A stretch of DNA of 16,832 nt. It comes from DASTPP01 sp035762175 (GTDB lineage: Bacteria > Myxococcota_A > Polyangia > Polyangiales > Polyangiaceae). Of this stretch, positions 1 to 6,527 are shown piece after piece (positions within the stretch are counted from its first letter, which is position 1; every line of letters starts with the position of its first letter). A program made the translations under genes and the position numbers. The notes beneath the pieces were generated by a model that ran no database searches, was not told the origin of the DNA, and worked only from the letters and a program-made list of their open reading frames with translations. The stretch covers positions 1-16,832 of the forward strand of contig DASTPP010000051.1 of the NCBI GenBank assembly GCA_035762175.1, read 5' to 3'.

Positions 1-2181
1 GCGACGGGGCTGCGCTTCGAGTCCGAAGACATGGTCGACGCGCTGGTGGCGGCGGCGACGCAGGCCGGCGGCCTGCCGCTGTTGCAGTTCGCGCTCGCCG
101 AGCTGTGGGAGGCGCGCGACGAGGCGGCCGGGCTCATCCGCCGCTCGGCGCTCGAGGCCATCGGGGGGGTGGGCGGCGCGCTGGCCAAGCACGCCGACGC
201 GCTGCTGGTGACGCTGGCGCCGGCGCAGCGGGCCGAGGCGCGGCGGCTGCTCGTGCGGCTGGTGACGCTCGAGGACACGCGCGTGCGGCGCACGGGCGCC
301 GAGCTCGACGCCGAGCACCCGCCGACGCGCGCGGCGCTCGACGCGCTGGTGCGGGGGCGGCTGGTGGTGGCGCACGAGGACGAGGCGGGCGGGGCGTTCG
401 AGCTGGCGCACGAGGTGCTGATCCGCGAGTGGGGCACGCTGCGCCGCTGGCTGCACGAGGACGCGGACAAGCGCGCGGTGCGCGAGCGGCTCGCGGCGGC
501 GGCGGCCGAGTGGGCGCGCGCGGGCCGGCCCGCCGACGCGCTCTTCAGCGCCCGGCAGCTGCGCGAGGCCGAAGCGCTCGGCCCCGACGGGCTCGGCGAT
601 CGGGAGGCCGAGTTCTTGCGCGCCTCGTCGCGCGCCGTGCGCCGCGAGCGTTGGCTGCGCATCGGCGCCGCCGTCGGGCTGCCGCTCGCCCTGGCCGCCG
701 CCTACGCCGGCGCCCTCGCCAAGTCGCGCCGCGACGTCGCCCGCCGCGTCGACGCCCTCGTCGCCGACGACCGCGGCCGGCTGCAGGCGGCCCGCGCCGC
801 GAACGCCGAGGCCGGGGCCCTGCGCGCCGAGGCCTTCCGCCTCTTCGACGCGGGCGACCGGGCGCGCGGCGAGGGGGTCTGGGCGAGCGCCCTCGAGCGC
901 ACCGCGGCCGCCGGGCGCGAGTTCGCCGAGGCCGGCCGCGCCTTCGAGACCGCCTACGCGCAAGACCCGACGCGCACCGACGTGCGCGCGCTGCTCGGCC
1001 AGACCCTCTACGAGCGCGCCCTGCTCGCCGAGGCCGCGGGCGCGGCCGACCAGGCGGACGAGCTCGCGCAGCGCTTCGCCCTCTACGACCCGAGCGGCGA
1101 GCTCGCCCGCCGCTGGAACGAGCCCGCCCTCGTCTCGCTCGCCGGCCCGCCCGCGGGCGCGCGCGTCGCGCTCGAGGGCGGCCCGGGCCCGGCGCGCGAG
1201 CTCGGCCAGACGCCCCTGCCGCCGACGAGCCTCGCGCGCGGCTCGTACGTGCTCGTGCTCTCGGCGCCCGGCCGCGCCACCGTCCGCTACCCCGTCCTGC
1301 TCGCGAGGGGCGAGCGGCTCGCGCTCTCGATCGACCTGCCCGACGCCGCGCAGGTGCCCGAAGGCTTCGTCTACGTGCCGCCCGGCCGCTTCCTGTTCGG
1401 TAGCGCCGGCGACGAGGAGGTGCGGCGCGACTTCTTCGACACCGTGCCCCGGCACGAGGTGCACACCGGCGGCTACCTCATCAGCCGTACGGAGGTAACG
1501 ATCGCCGAGTGGATCTCCTACCTCGAAGCGTTGCCCCCGGCCGAGCGCGACCGCCGGACGCCCAACGTCGGGCATCGACTCGGCTTGAGCGGGGCCCTCC
1601 GGCTCGAGCGGCGCCCGGACGGCTGGCGGCTCTTCATCCAGCCCCTGGGCAAGGCCTACGAGGTGCGGGCGGGCGAACGGCTCGTCTACGACCGCAAGGA
1701 ACGCGTCGAGCAAGACTGGCTCCGGCTCCCCATCACCGGCCTCGCCGCGGACGACGCCTCGGCCTACGCGAGCTGGCTCGACGCGAGCGGGCGGCTGCCG
1801 GGCGCGCGCCTGTGCACCGAGCACGAGTGGGAGCGGGCCGCGCGCGGCGCCGACGGGCGCGAATTCCCCCAGGGTGACCGGCTCGGCATCGCCGACGCCA
1901 ACATCGATCAGACCTACGGGCGCGAAGCCATGGGGCCCGACGAAGTCGGCCGCCACCCCGCCTCCCGCAGCCCCTTCGGCCTCGACGACATGGTCGGCAA
2001 CGCCTTCGAGTGGACGCGCTCGTTCCTCGACGGCAACACCTTCGTCGGCCGGGGCGGCAGCTACTTCCACGATCTGAAGACGTCACGCCTGGCCAACCGC
2101 GCCGTGATCCCCGCGACGCTGCGGGACGTCGTCCTCGGCGTCCGGCTCTGCGTCACCTTCCCCCCACCCCAGTCCCCGTAG
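1..2181 (+). CDS. nSTAND-type / PEGA / SUMF1-FGE-like signalling protein (C-terminal part)
   Basis: The 5' end is cut off by the window; the frame is open from base 1, giving 726 codons. Residues about 1-200 hold the helical end of a STAND-type NTPase module, with the recognisable stretch GGLPLLQFALAELWE and later ELAHEVLIREW. A membrane segment follows at about 218-240 (starting WLRIGAAVGLPLALAAAY), then a helical region (about 240-370), a PEGA-type beta domain (about 375-447) and an FGE-sulfatase/SUMF1 fold (about 453-722; hallmarks LCTEHEWERAARG, DDMVGNAFEW, GRGGSYF). In related proteins of this kind the missing N-terminus is often a Ser/Thr kinase or another sensor; here that is inference. 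The two cysteines used by true formylglycine-generating enzymes are absent (His and Ser at the aligned places after GGSYF), so sulfatase activation is unlikely and a binding or EgtB-like role is possible. The stop codon lies in a duplicated segment. Confidence 0.88.
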   Translation, partial: ATGLRFESEDMVDALVAAATQAGGLPLLQFALAELWEARDEAAGLIRRSALEAIGGVGGALAKHADALLVTLAPAQRAEARRLLVRLVTLEDTRVRRTGAELDAEHPPTRAALDALVRGRLVVAHEDEAGGAFELAHEVLIREWGTLRRWLHEDADKRAVRERLAAAAAEWARAGRPADALFSARQLREAEALGPDGLGDREAEFLRASSRAVRRERWLRIGAAVGLPLALAAAYAGALAKSRRDVARRVDALVADDRGRLQAARAANAEAGALRAEAFRLFDAGDRARGEGVWASALERTAAAGREFAEAGRAFETAYAQDPTRTDVRALLGQTLYERALLAEAAGAADQADELAQRFALYDPSGELARRWNEPALVSLAGPPAGARVALEGGPGPARELGQTPLPPTSLARGSYVLVLSAPGRATVRYPVLLARGERLALSIDLPDAAQVPEGFVYVPPGRFLFGSAGDEEVRRDFFDTVPRHEVHTGGYLISRTEVTIAEWISYLEALPPAERDRRTPNVGHRLGLSGALRLERRPDGWRLFIQPLGKAYEVRAGERLVYDRKERVEQDWLRLPITGLAADDASAYASWLDASGRLPGARLCTEHEWERAARGADGREFPQGDRLGIADANIDQTYGREAMGPDEVGRHPASRSPFGLDDMVGNAFEWTRSFLDGNTFVGRGGSYFHDLKTSRLANRAVIPATLRDVVLGVRLCVTFPPPQSP

Positions 2182-2245
2182 ACCGGCCGCCCCCGGCGCC
2201 GCGATTCTCCCCACCCCAGTCATCGTAGACCGGCCGCCCCCGGCG
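2162..2245. repeat. Direct repeat spanning a stop codon (37-bp copies, 47-bp period)
   Basis: Copies at 2162-2198 and 2209-2245 share a 12-base CCCCACCCCAGT head and a 22-base tail starting CGTAGACCGGCC, and differ only in the three bases between (ccc versus cat). The first copy contains the last codons and TAG stop of the upstream gene; the second is non-coding. It looks like a recent local duplication of the gene's 3' end. Confidence 0.85.
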
Positions 2246-2643
2246 GCGTGAACGGCATACGCATAGGGCATTCTGCCCCATCGCCCCCGTCGCCCCACCT
2301 CGTGGCCGAGCCTTCGGCGGCCCCCCCCGAGGTCGGGCGCGGTCGGCGCGGCGCGAGGCGGCCCCGGCGCCCGTTACGAGCGTTGGGTTGTGCCCGCGGC
2401 GGCCCACAACGGCACGAGAAAACGGGCGCAGTACGAGAACCATAGCGGGCGCCGAACGAGCTTTGCATATACGCACCGCCGAATGCGCACAGGCCCCGCC
2501 CAAGGTACGCCCTCCGAACGAAACCCCAATCGCAGCCTCGGCCATTTCTTGGTGGCACAAACCGGCGATGTGATACGTTTAACAGTTGGGGCGTTGCTTC
2601 TCGCGCCGTTACTTCGCATCAACCACTACGAGGGGTTCAGTTC
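2246..2643. other. Intergenic stretch with no gene; leader of the ADYC lipoprotein
   Basis: No reading frame here resembles a known protein. Bases about 2440-2640 are clearly less GC-rich than the surrounding coding DNA, as expected for a promoter region. A possible extended -10 (TG-A-TACGTT, 2571-2579) has only a poor -35 (TTGGTG, 2549-2554) at a 19-base spacing, so it is not called as a promoter. A 6-bp inverted repeat (GTTGTG 2387-2392 / CACAAC 2405-2410) is the only structure seen, and it lacks a T-tract. A GAGGGG ribosome site (2630-2635) sits 8 bases before the next ATG. Confidence 0.5.
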
Positions 2644-4029
2644 ATGACCACGAGCCTATCTAAGCTGCTGGCGTGTGCGCTCGCGTTGACCTCCGCTTGC
2701 GCGGGTCCGGGGGCGGAAGGCCCCGAGCCGGTCGGCGCCCGAGCGCAAGAGTCCGTCTCGCCGAACGGCCTCGGCCTCAACGGCGTCGGCCTCAACGGCC
2801 TCGGCCTCAATGGCCTCGGCCTCAACGGCCTCGGCCTCAACGGCGTCGGCTTCAACGGCCTCGGCCTCAACGGCCTCGGCCTCAACGGCAGCTCGTTGTA
2901 CGGCGTCGGCAGCGACGGCGTGACGTACGAGGGCGCGGGCATGGTCGGCGCCAATCTGCAAGGCCTGCTCTCCGACGGCAGCACGCTCGCCCTGCGCATC
3001 GACGCCGCGCGCGCCGCGCGCGACGTCTGGTTCTACACGGTCAGCTACGCGACCGCCTCGGGCCCCCGGCCGCTCTGCGGCGTCGACGCCCTCGGCGCCC
3101 CCGTCGAGGCCATCGCCCTCGCCGGCCGCTGGGACATGCGCGAGGGCGTGCCCGGCGGCGGCTCGCACATCGACGACCCGGGCGCCTTCACCTTCGCCTG
3201 CCGCGGCGCCGCGCTCGCCAAGTGCGTCGAGCTCGGCTACGAACCGTGGTCCTCGTTCGGCCCGACCTCGCTGCGCGACCACCACCAGGCCTGCACCCGC
3301 ATGATGCGCGCCGACTACTGCGGCGACGGCCAGCCAGGCACGATCAACGGCTGGCAGATCAACCTCTACGACAACCTCGCCATTCAAGAAGACACCGAGA
3401 GCGGCGCCGCGTGGGTGTTCGAGGGCAAGTGGGCCGCCGACGGCGCCCTCTGCGTCGACGAGTTCCGGGCGCTCGAGCTGGTCGCCAGCGGCGAGGTGCG
3501 CGACTGCGCCCTCGCCAAGCTCGGCAGCAACTGCGCCGCGGGCGGCTTCGCGGGCGGCGTGCTCTTGCGCAACGAATACAACAGCGCCGGCATCGTCGGC
3601 CTCGTCCGCGACCTCGTCAACGGCAGCCCCAACACCAAGCTCGCCGACAAGGTCGAAGGCGCGCTCGGCCTGCTCGAAGAAGGCTTCGCCGAGCTCGCCA
3701 CGTCGCCCCCCAACCGGCTCGCGGCGCTCGACGCCTTCGAGGGCGCCTTGGTCGACCTCAAGGCCGCGGTCGACGGCGCGCTCTTGCCGGCCGGCTACGG
3801 CACCGGCCTCATGAACCGCATCGTGGGGGTTGCGCGCTTTCAAGCCACCGCCGCCATCGACGCGAACGCGTGCGGCACCGGGGCGCCCAGCCAGCTCGCG
3901 GAGGCGAAGAAGCGGCGTGACGAGGGCGACCGGCTCCGCGCCGCGGGCGACTACAGGTCCGCGTGCAGCAACTACAAGATGGCGGTCCAGAAAGCCGCAG
4001 ACGCCGTCGGCTCGCCCTGCTCCCCCTGA
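2644..4029 (+). CDS. ADYC-domain lipoprotein with N-terminal pentad repeats
   Basis: 461 aa. The start is set by GAGGGG 8 bases upstream. Residues 1-19 are a short lipoprotein signal ending TSA-Cys19, consistent with the PROSITE lipobox pattern. Residues 41-115 form fifteen consecutive five-residue units of the type xGxxx: eight nearly identical (NGLGL or NGVG[LF]), then NGSSL and increasingly diverged units up to DGSTL. Residues about 116-300 are a cysteine-rich globular domain containing ADYCGDG (ADYC at 223-226), the signature of the ADYC domain seen mainly in myxobacteria. The C-terminal 150 residues are predicted helical and end in a short Cys-containing tail. The likely location is the outer envelope or cell surface, with disulphides formed after export. 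The function is unknown. The pentads may form a stalk or a pentapeptide-type beta-helix, which is inference. It is transcribed alone and faces the arsR-SRPBCC pair. Confidence 0.9.
   Translation: MTTSLSKLLACALALTSACAGPGAEGPEPVGARAQESVSPNGLGLNGVGLNGLGLNGLGLNGLGLNGVGFNGLGLNGLGLNGSSLYGVGSDGVTYEGAGMVGANLQGLLSDGSTLALRIDAARAARDVWFYTVSYATASGPRPLCGVDALGAPVEAIALAGRWDMREGVPGGGSHIDDPGAFTFACRGAALAKCVELGYEPWSSFGPTSLRDHHQACTRMMRADYCGDGQPGTINGWQINLYDNLAIQEDTESGAAWVFEGKWAADGALCVDEFRALELVASGEVRDCALAKLGSNCAAGGFAGGVLLRNEYNSAGIVGLVRDLVNGSPNTKLADKVEGALGLLEEGFAELATSPPNRLAALDAFEGALVDLKAAVDGALLPAGYGTGLMNRIVGVARFQATAAIDANACGTGAPSQLAEAKKRRDEGDRLRAAGDYRSACSNYKMAVQKAADAVGSPCSP
2764..2988 (+). repeat. 15-bp in-frame repeat encoding pentads (15 units)
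   Basis: The first eight units (2764-2883) are near-identical copies of AACGGCCTCGGCCTC, with GTC for CTC in units 2 and 6, TTC in unit 6 and AAT in unit 4. Units 9-15 keep the Gly at position 2 of each pentad but diverge in DNA. The 5' end was therefore amplified recently, while the 3' end is old but still in register. Confidence 0.9.
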
Positions 4030-4046
4030 GGCCGGGCGCCTCGGCC
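4030..4046 (+). terminator. Stem-loop directly after the ADYC gene
   Basis: GGCCG (4030-4034) pairs with CGGCC (4042-4046) around a 7-base loop, directly after the TGA; an alternative pairing is GAGGC/GCCTC. Only a short CGTTTC follows, so it is a weak intrinsic-terminator candidate. Confidence 0.35.
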
Positions 4047-4119
4047 CGTTTCGCCCCCCCTCGTCGCCGCGGCGCCCGACGTCGGCGCCCTCGACCATGT
4101 CGGCAGCGCCACCGAGAGT

Positions 4120-4215
4120 GCTCGAGACGGCTGAAAGGGCCGTGCGCCTGACGCTGGGCGGCGCAGAGCTCGAGACGGCCGAAAGGGCCGTCCGTCTGGC
4201 GCTGCGCGGCGCAGA
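4120..4215. repeat. Two tandem 48-bp repeats, each with a hairpin, between convergent genes
   Basis: Copies at 4120-4167 and 4168-4215 are directly abutted. Each holds an inverted repeat around the loop GAAAG: copy 2 pairs GACGGCC with GGCCGTC (7 bp); copy 1 pairs ACGGCT with GGCCGT (6 bp, one G-U). The perfect palindrome CGGCCATGGCCG follows at about 4223-4234. The site lies between the 3' ends of two convergent genes, so a bidirectional terminator or REP-like element is likely. The period is a multiple of three, and a frame from ATG 4097 to TGA 4297 encodes a 16-residue repeat (ETAERAVRL) with high third-position GC. With no ribosome site or known homologue it is not called as a gene. Confidence 0.7.
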
Positions 4216-4352
4216 GCCCGTCACGGCCATGGCCGCCTTTGTGGCCGAGGCCTTCGGCCCGGCCGGCCCGGGCGCCAGATGGCCCGACGAGCCGTGACGC
4301 CGCCCCCTCAGATTCGCCCCGACGCCGTCGCCGTCGCGTTGAGGGGTTCCGG

Positions 4353-4865
4353 TCAGCCCAGTCCGCCGAACCGCTTGTCGAGCTTCGTGAGCTGGCTCCG
4401 GAAGCCCTCGGCCGACATCTTCGTCCAGTGCGGGTCGCGGTGCGGGTGCAGCGTGACCACCATTCGAGCGTGGTCGCCCGACGCGTGAAAGTCGACCTCG
4501 ATCGTGCTCTCGTAAGGCCCGACGCCCGGGATGAAGTCGATCACATGCACGAGCGTCAGCCGCTCGAACGGCTTGAACTCGGCGAACCGCCCGCGCGTAC
4601 CGTGGGACACCGGCTGGCCCAGGCGCTTCATCGCGGCGATCGCGTCGGCCGCGTCCGCGATCATGTCGTACTCGAGCGCGCCGCCCGCGCGCGGCTCGAG
4701 GGCGTGAACCTCGACGCGGAAGCCCTCGGGGCCCCACCACGACTCGAAGCCCGCCTTCGTCGTCCACAGCTCCCACAACTCTTCGACCCGCGCGCGGTAC
4801 GTGCGCTCGATGACCATCTTCGCCTGGGGCGCATCGGCCGCTACGGGCGTGCTCATGGTACTCAT
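4353..4865 (-). CDS. SRPBCC (AHSA1-type) domain protein
   Basis: 170 aa, the usual size of a single SRPBCC/AHSA1 domain. Family marks are IERTYRARVEELWELWT at the N-terminus, the FESWWGPEGF signature, the glycine pair in RAGGALEYDM, and the C-terminal helix (KMSAEGFRSQLTKLDKRF) that closes the hydrophobic cavity. The fold binds lipids or other small hydrophobic ligands, or acts as an Hsp90-ATPase-activator-like module; the ligand here is unknown. The start at 4865 overlaps the arsR stop (ATGA), with AAGGAG 8 bases upstream inside arsR; a second in-frame ATG three codons later is a weaker choice. Cotranscription with an ArsR regulator is a common arrangement for this family, and the repressor probably controls it. 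Confidence 0.9.
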   Translation of the reverse strand: MSTMSTPVAADAPQAKMVIERTYRARVEELWELWTTKAGFESWWGPEGFRVEVHALEPRAGGALEYDMIADAADAIAAMKRLGQPVSHGTRGRFAEFKPFERLTLVHVIDFIPGVGPYESTIEVDFHASGDHARMVVTLHPHRDPHWTKMSAEGFRSQLTKLDKRFGGLG

Positions 4866-5206
4866 TTGCGTGGCTCCTTCTTGGTGGCGCCGCGGTCGCC
4901 GCGTCGCTCCTCGAGCGCGGCGCCGAAGCGGTCGAGGCGCGCTTCCCACAGCCGCCGGTAGCCCGCGAGCCACGCGTCGAGCTCGCGGAAGGGCTCCGGC
5001 CGGAGCGCGTAGAGCCGGCGCTGCCCGTCCGGTCGCACCGAGACGAAGCCCGACTCGTGCAAGATGCGCAGGTGCCGCGAGACGCCAGACTGGCGGACCC
5101 CCGCTCGGTCGACGATCTCGCCGACCGGCCTCTCGCCGCAGCGCAACGCCTCGACGATGCGGCGGCGGGTGGGGTCGGCGAGCGCCTCGAAGGGGTTCAT
5201 CTGCAT
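4862..5206 (-). CDS. ArsR-type winged-helix transcriptional regulator
   Basis: 114 aa, typical for the family. The winged helix is clear: FEALADPTRRRIVEAL, the recognition helix region QSGVSRHLRIL, and the wing SVRPDGQRRLYAL, followed by a dimerisation helix (RELDAWLAGYRRLWEARLDRF). The metal-binding ELCVC motif of true arsenic and cadmium sensors is absent; the only cysteine is residue 23. It therefore belongs to the non-metal ArsR group usually paired with SRPBCC genes. An ATG two codons downstream (MNPFEAL) is an alternative start. No good ribosome site precedes 5206 and the promoter lies very close, so a leaderless mRNA is possible. It overlaps the SRPBCC gene by four bases, and a palindrome at the promoter suggests autorepression. 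Confidence 0.92.
   Translation of the reverse strand: MQMNPFEALADPTRRRIVEALRCGERPVGEIVDRAGVRQSGVSRHLRILHESGFVSVRPDGQRRLYALRPEPFRELDAWLAGYRRLWEARLDRFGAALEERRGDRGATKKEPRK
4874..4879 (-). promoter_or_regulatory. Ribosome binding site of the SRPBCC gene inside arsR
   Basis: AAGGAG on the minus strand lies 8 bases before the ATG at 4865, within the last codons of arsR. It fixes the SRPBCC start and supports translational coupling. Confidence 0.8.
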
Positions 5207-5212
5207 CGCGGT

Positions 5213-5236
5213 GTATATACATGTCAGTGAATATAT
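5213..5236 (-). promoter_or_regulatory. Candidate ArsR operator (24-bp imperfect palindrome)
   Basis: Read on the minus strand, ATATATTCA and TGTATATAC are inverted halves (7 of 9 positions match) around a 6-base spacer. A perfect 10-bp palindrome, TGTATATACA, sits at 5212-5221. This AT-rich island in a very GC-rich genome lies 7 bases upstream of the regulator's ATG and over the presumed -10, where an autorepressor would bind. Confidence 0.6.
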
Positions 5237-5246
5237 CGCCCGTCAA
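5217..5246 (-). promoter_or_regulatory. Candidate promoter of arsR-SRPBCC
   Basis: A -35 element TTGACG (5246-5241, five of six consensus bases) lies 18 bases upstream of TGTATA (5222-5217). Overlapping TATATA/TATACA choices within the palindrome fit the -10 better in sequence but worse in spacing. With the more downstream -10s, transcription would start at about the ATG. Confidence 0.5.
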
Positions 5247-5385
5247 GGCGCTCCGACGAGGGCCGGCGGCGCCCAGGCAATCGCCCTGCCATCGCGACGG
5301 GCACGGTCCGGCGTGATCGCTGGTAGCGCGCGCGACCCGCCCGCGGGGCGAGCGTCGGCGCAGGGGCCGCGCGCGGCGGGGCCCC

Positions 5386-5416
5386 TCGACACCCCCCGGG
5401 TCGCGCGGCATACAAT
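5386..5416 (+). promoter_or_regulatory. Candidate promoter of the LysR gene
   Basis: TCGACA (5386-5391) and TACAAT (5411-5416), each five of six consensus bases, are separated by 19 bases. The -10 overlaps the annotated ATG (5415), so transcription from it would begin near a GTG at 5424. Confidence 0.35.
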
Positions 5417-6335
5417 GCGGCCCGTGCCAGGCGCGTTCGACTTGAACGATCTCACGACCTTCGTGCGCGTGGTCGACGGGGGCGGGTTCGCGGCCGCGGC
5501 GCGCACGTTCGGCGTGCCGAAGTCGACCCTCAGCCGGCGCGTCGCGGGGCTCGAGGCGAGGCTCGGGGCGAAGCTCTTGCGCCGCTCGACGCGCGCGGTC
5601 GGCCTGACCGACGTGGGCCGGGCGTACTACGAGCGCTGCGTGCGCATCCTGGGCGAGGTCGAAGACGCGAACGCGGCCGTCGGGCGCGCCCGGGCCGCGC
5701 CGCGCGGGCGGGTGCGGGTGACGGCCGCGGCGGCGGTGTCGGGCGCGCTGCTCGGGCCGGTGCTGGCCGAGTTCCTCGAGCGCCACCGCGAGGTGAGCGT
5801 CGAGGTCGTGGCGCGCGACCGCCTGGTCGATTTGGCCAAAGAGGGCTTCGACCTCGCGCTGCGGCTCGGGCCGCCGCAAGGCGAGGCGGCGCTCAGCTCG
5901 CGCACGATCGTCCGGCTGCGTACGTTGCTCTGCGCCAGCCCCGCGTACCTCGAGGCGCACGGCGCCCCGGCGTCGCCCGCCGATCTGCGGGCGCACCGCT
6001 GCATCGCGTTCGGCACGCCGCCGCGGGCGCTCACCTGGGCGCTCACGCGCGGCGACGAACAGGCGGCCGTGAAGGTGTCGGCGCGGCTCGCCACCAACGA
6101 CGCGTCGGTCGCCCACCAGGCCGCCCTGCGGGGGCTGGGCGTGGCGGCGCTGCCGAGCTTTCTGTACGCCGAGGGCGTCGGCCGGGGCGCGCTGCGGCCG
6201 GTGCTCGAGGGCTGGCAGATGCAAGGCGCCGTCTTGCGCGCCGTCTACCCGGGCGGCACCCGCGCGCCGGCGGCGGTGCGGGCGCTCGTCGCGGCGCTGG
6301 TCGCGCGCGTACCGGCGTACGTCACGCCGGCCTGA
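5415..6335 (+). CDS. LysR-type transcriptional regulator
   Basis: 306 aa, standard LTTR length. The N-terminal winged helix-turn-helix occupies about residues 8-68: DLTTFVRVVDGGGFAAAAR, the recognition helix KSTLSRRVAGLEARLG, then LLRRSTRAVGLTDVG. The effector-binding domain (about 95-300) begins RGRVRVTAA and contains FDLALRLGP, matching the CrgA/DmlR-like subgroup. The inducer is not predictable. The start at ATG 5415 gives the family's usual N-terminus, but a GTG three codons later (5424) would coincide with transcription starting from the TACAAT box, so a leaderless GTG start is a real alternative; no Shine-Dalgarno site precedes either. It is divergent from arsR and upstream of the alpha/beta hydrolase, either of which could be its target. 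A strong stem-loop follows. Confidence 0.92.
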   Translation: MRPVPGAFDLNDLTTFVRVVDGGGFAAAARTFGVPKSTLSRRVAGLEARLGAKLLRRSTRAVGLTDVGRAYYERCVRILGEVEDANAAVGRARAAPRGRVRVTAAAAVSGALLGPVLAEFLERHREVSVEVVARDRLVDLAKEGFDLALRLGPPQGEAALSSRTIVRLRTLLCASPAYLEAHGAPASPADLRAHRCIAFGTPPRALTWALTRGDEQAAVKVSARLATNDASVAHQAALRGLGVAALPSFLYAEGVGRGALRPVLEGWQMQGAVLRAVYPGGTRAPAAVRALVAALVARVPAYVTPA

Positions 6336-6363
6336 GCCGGTGGCGGGGGGCGTGGCGCGACCG

Positions 6364-6392
6364 GCGGCCCCGGACTCGACGTCCGGGGCCGC
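6364..6392 (+). terminator. 12-bp stem-loop after the LysR gene
   Basis: GCGGCCCCGGAC (6364-6375) pairs perfectly with GTCCGGGGCCGC (6381-6392) around the loop TCGAC, 29 bases past the stop. It has no T-tract, as is common in GC-rich genomes. It separates LysR from the hydrolase gene. Confidence 0.7.
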
Positions 6393-6527
6393 GCCGGCCG
6401 AGCGAACGTATCCGCCGCACGTATGAGCCGGCGGCTCGACCGGGCCCGCGGCGTTCCGCGGGGTGGGACGCCGCGTCTCGGCGGCACCGTCTACCGCGGG
6501 CCGGCGGCGGCCCTCATCGTTGACGCC

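Noticed and set aside
1..2181. Sulfatase-activating (formylglycine-generating) function for the first gene
   Set aside because: Both catalytic cysteines are missing and no sulfatase gene is nearby.
2387..2410. Terminator after the first gene
   Set aside because: The stem is only 6 bp with a 12-base loop, lies 206 bases past the stop and has no T-tract.
2552..2568. Possible sigma-54 promoter (TGGCAC then GGC-GC) before the ADYC gene
   Set aside because: The GC of the -12 element is one base too close to the GG of the -24 element and the TTGC pattern is missing.
2656..4776. 706-codon minus-strand open frame opposite the ADYC lipoprotein, with LRPRP repeats
   Set aside because: Its repeats are the complement of the NGLGL pentads. 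The plus strand has a signal peptide, a ribosome site and the ADYC motif, so the minus frame is a shadow.
4862..5206. Arsenic or metal resistance regulator
   Set aside because: No ELCVC-type metal site, and the partner is an SRPBCC gene instead of a pump or reductase.
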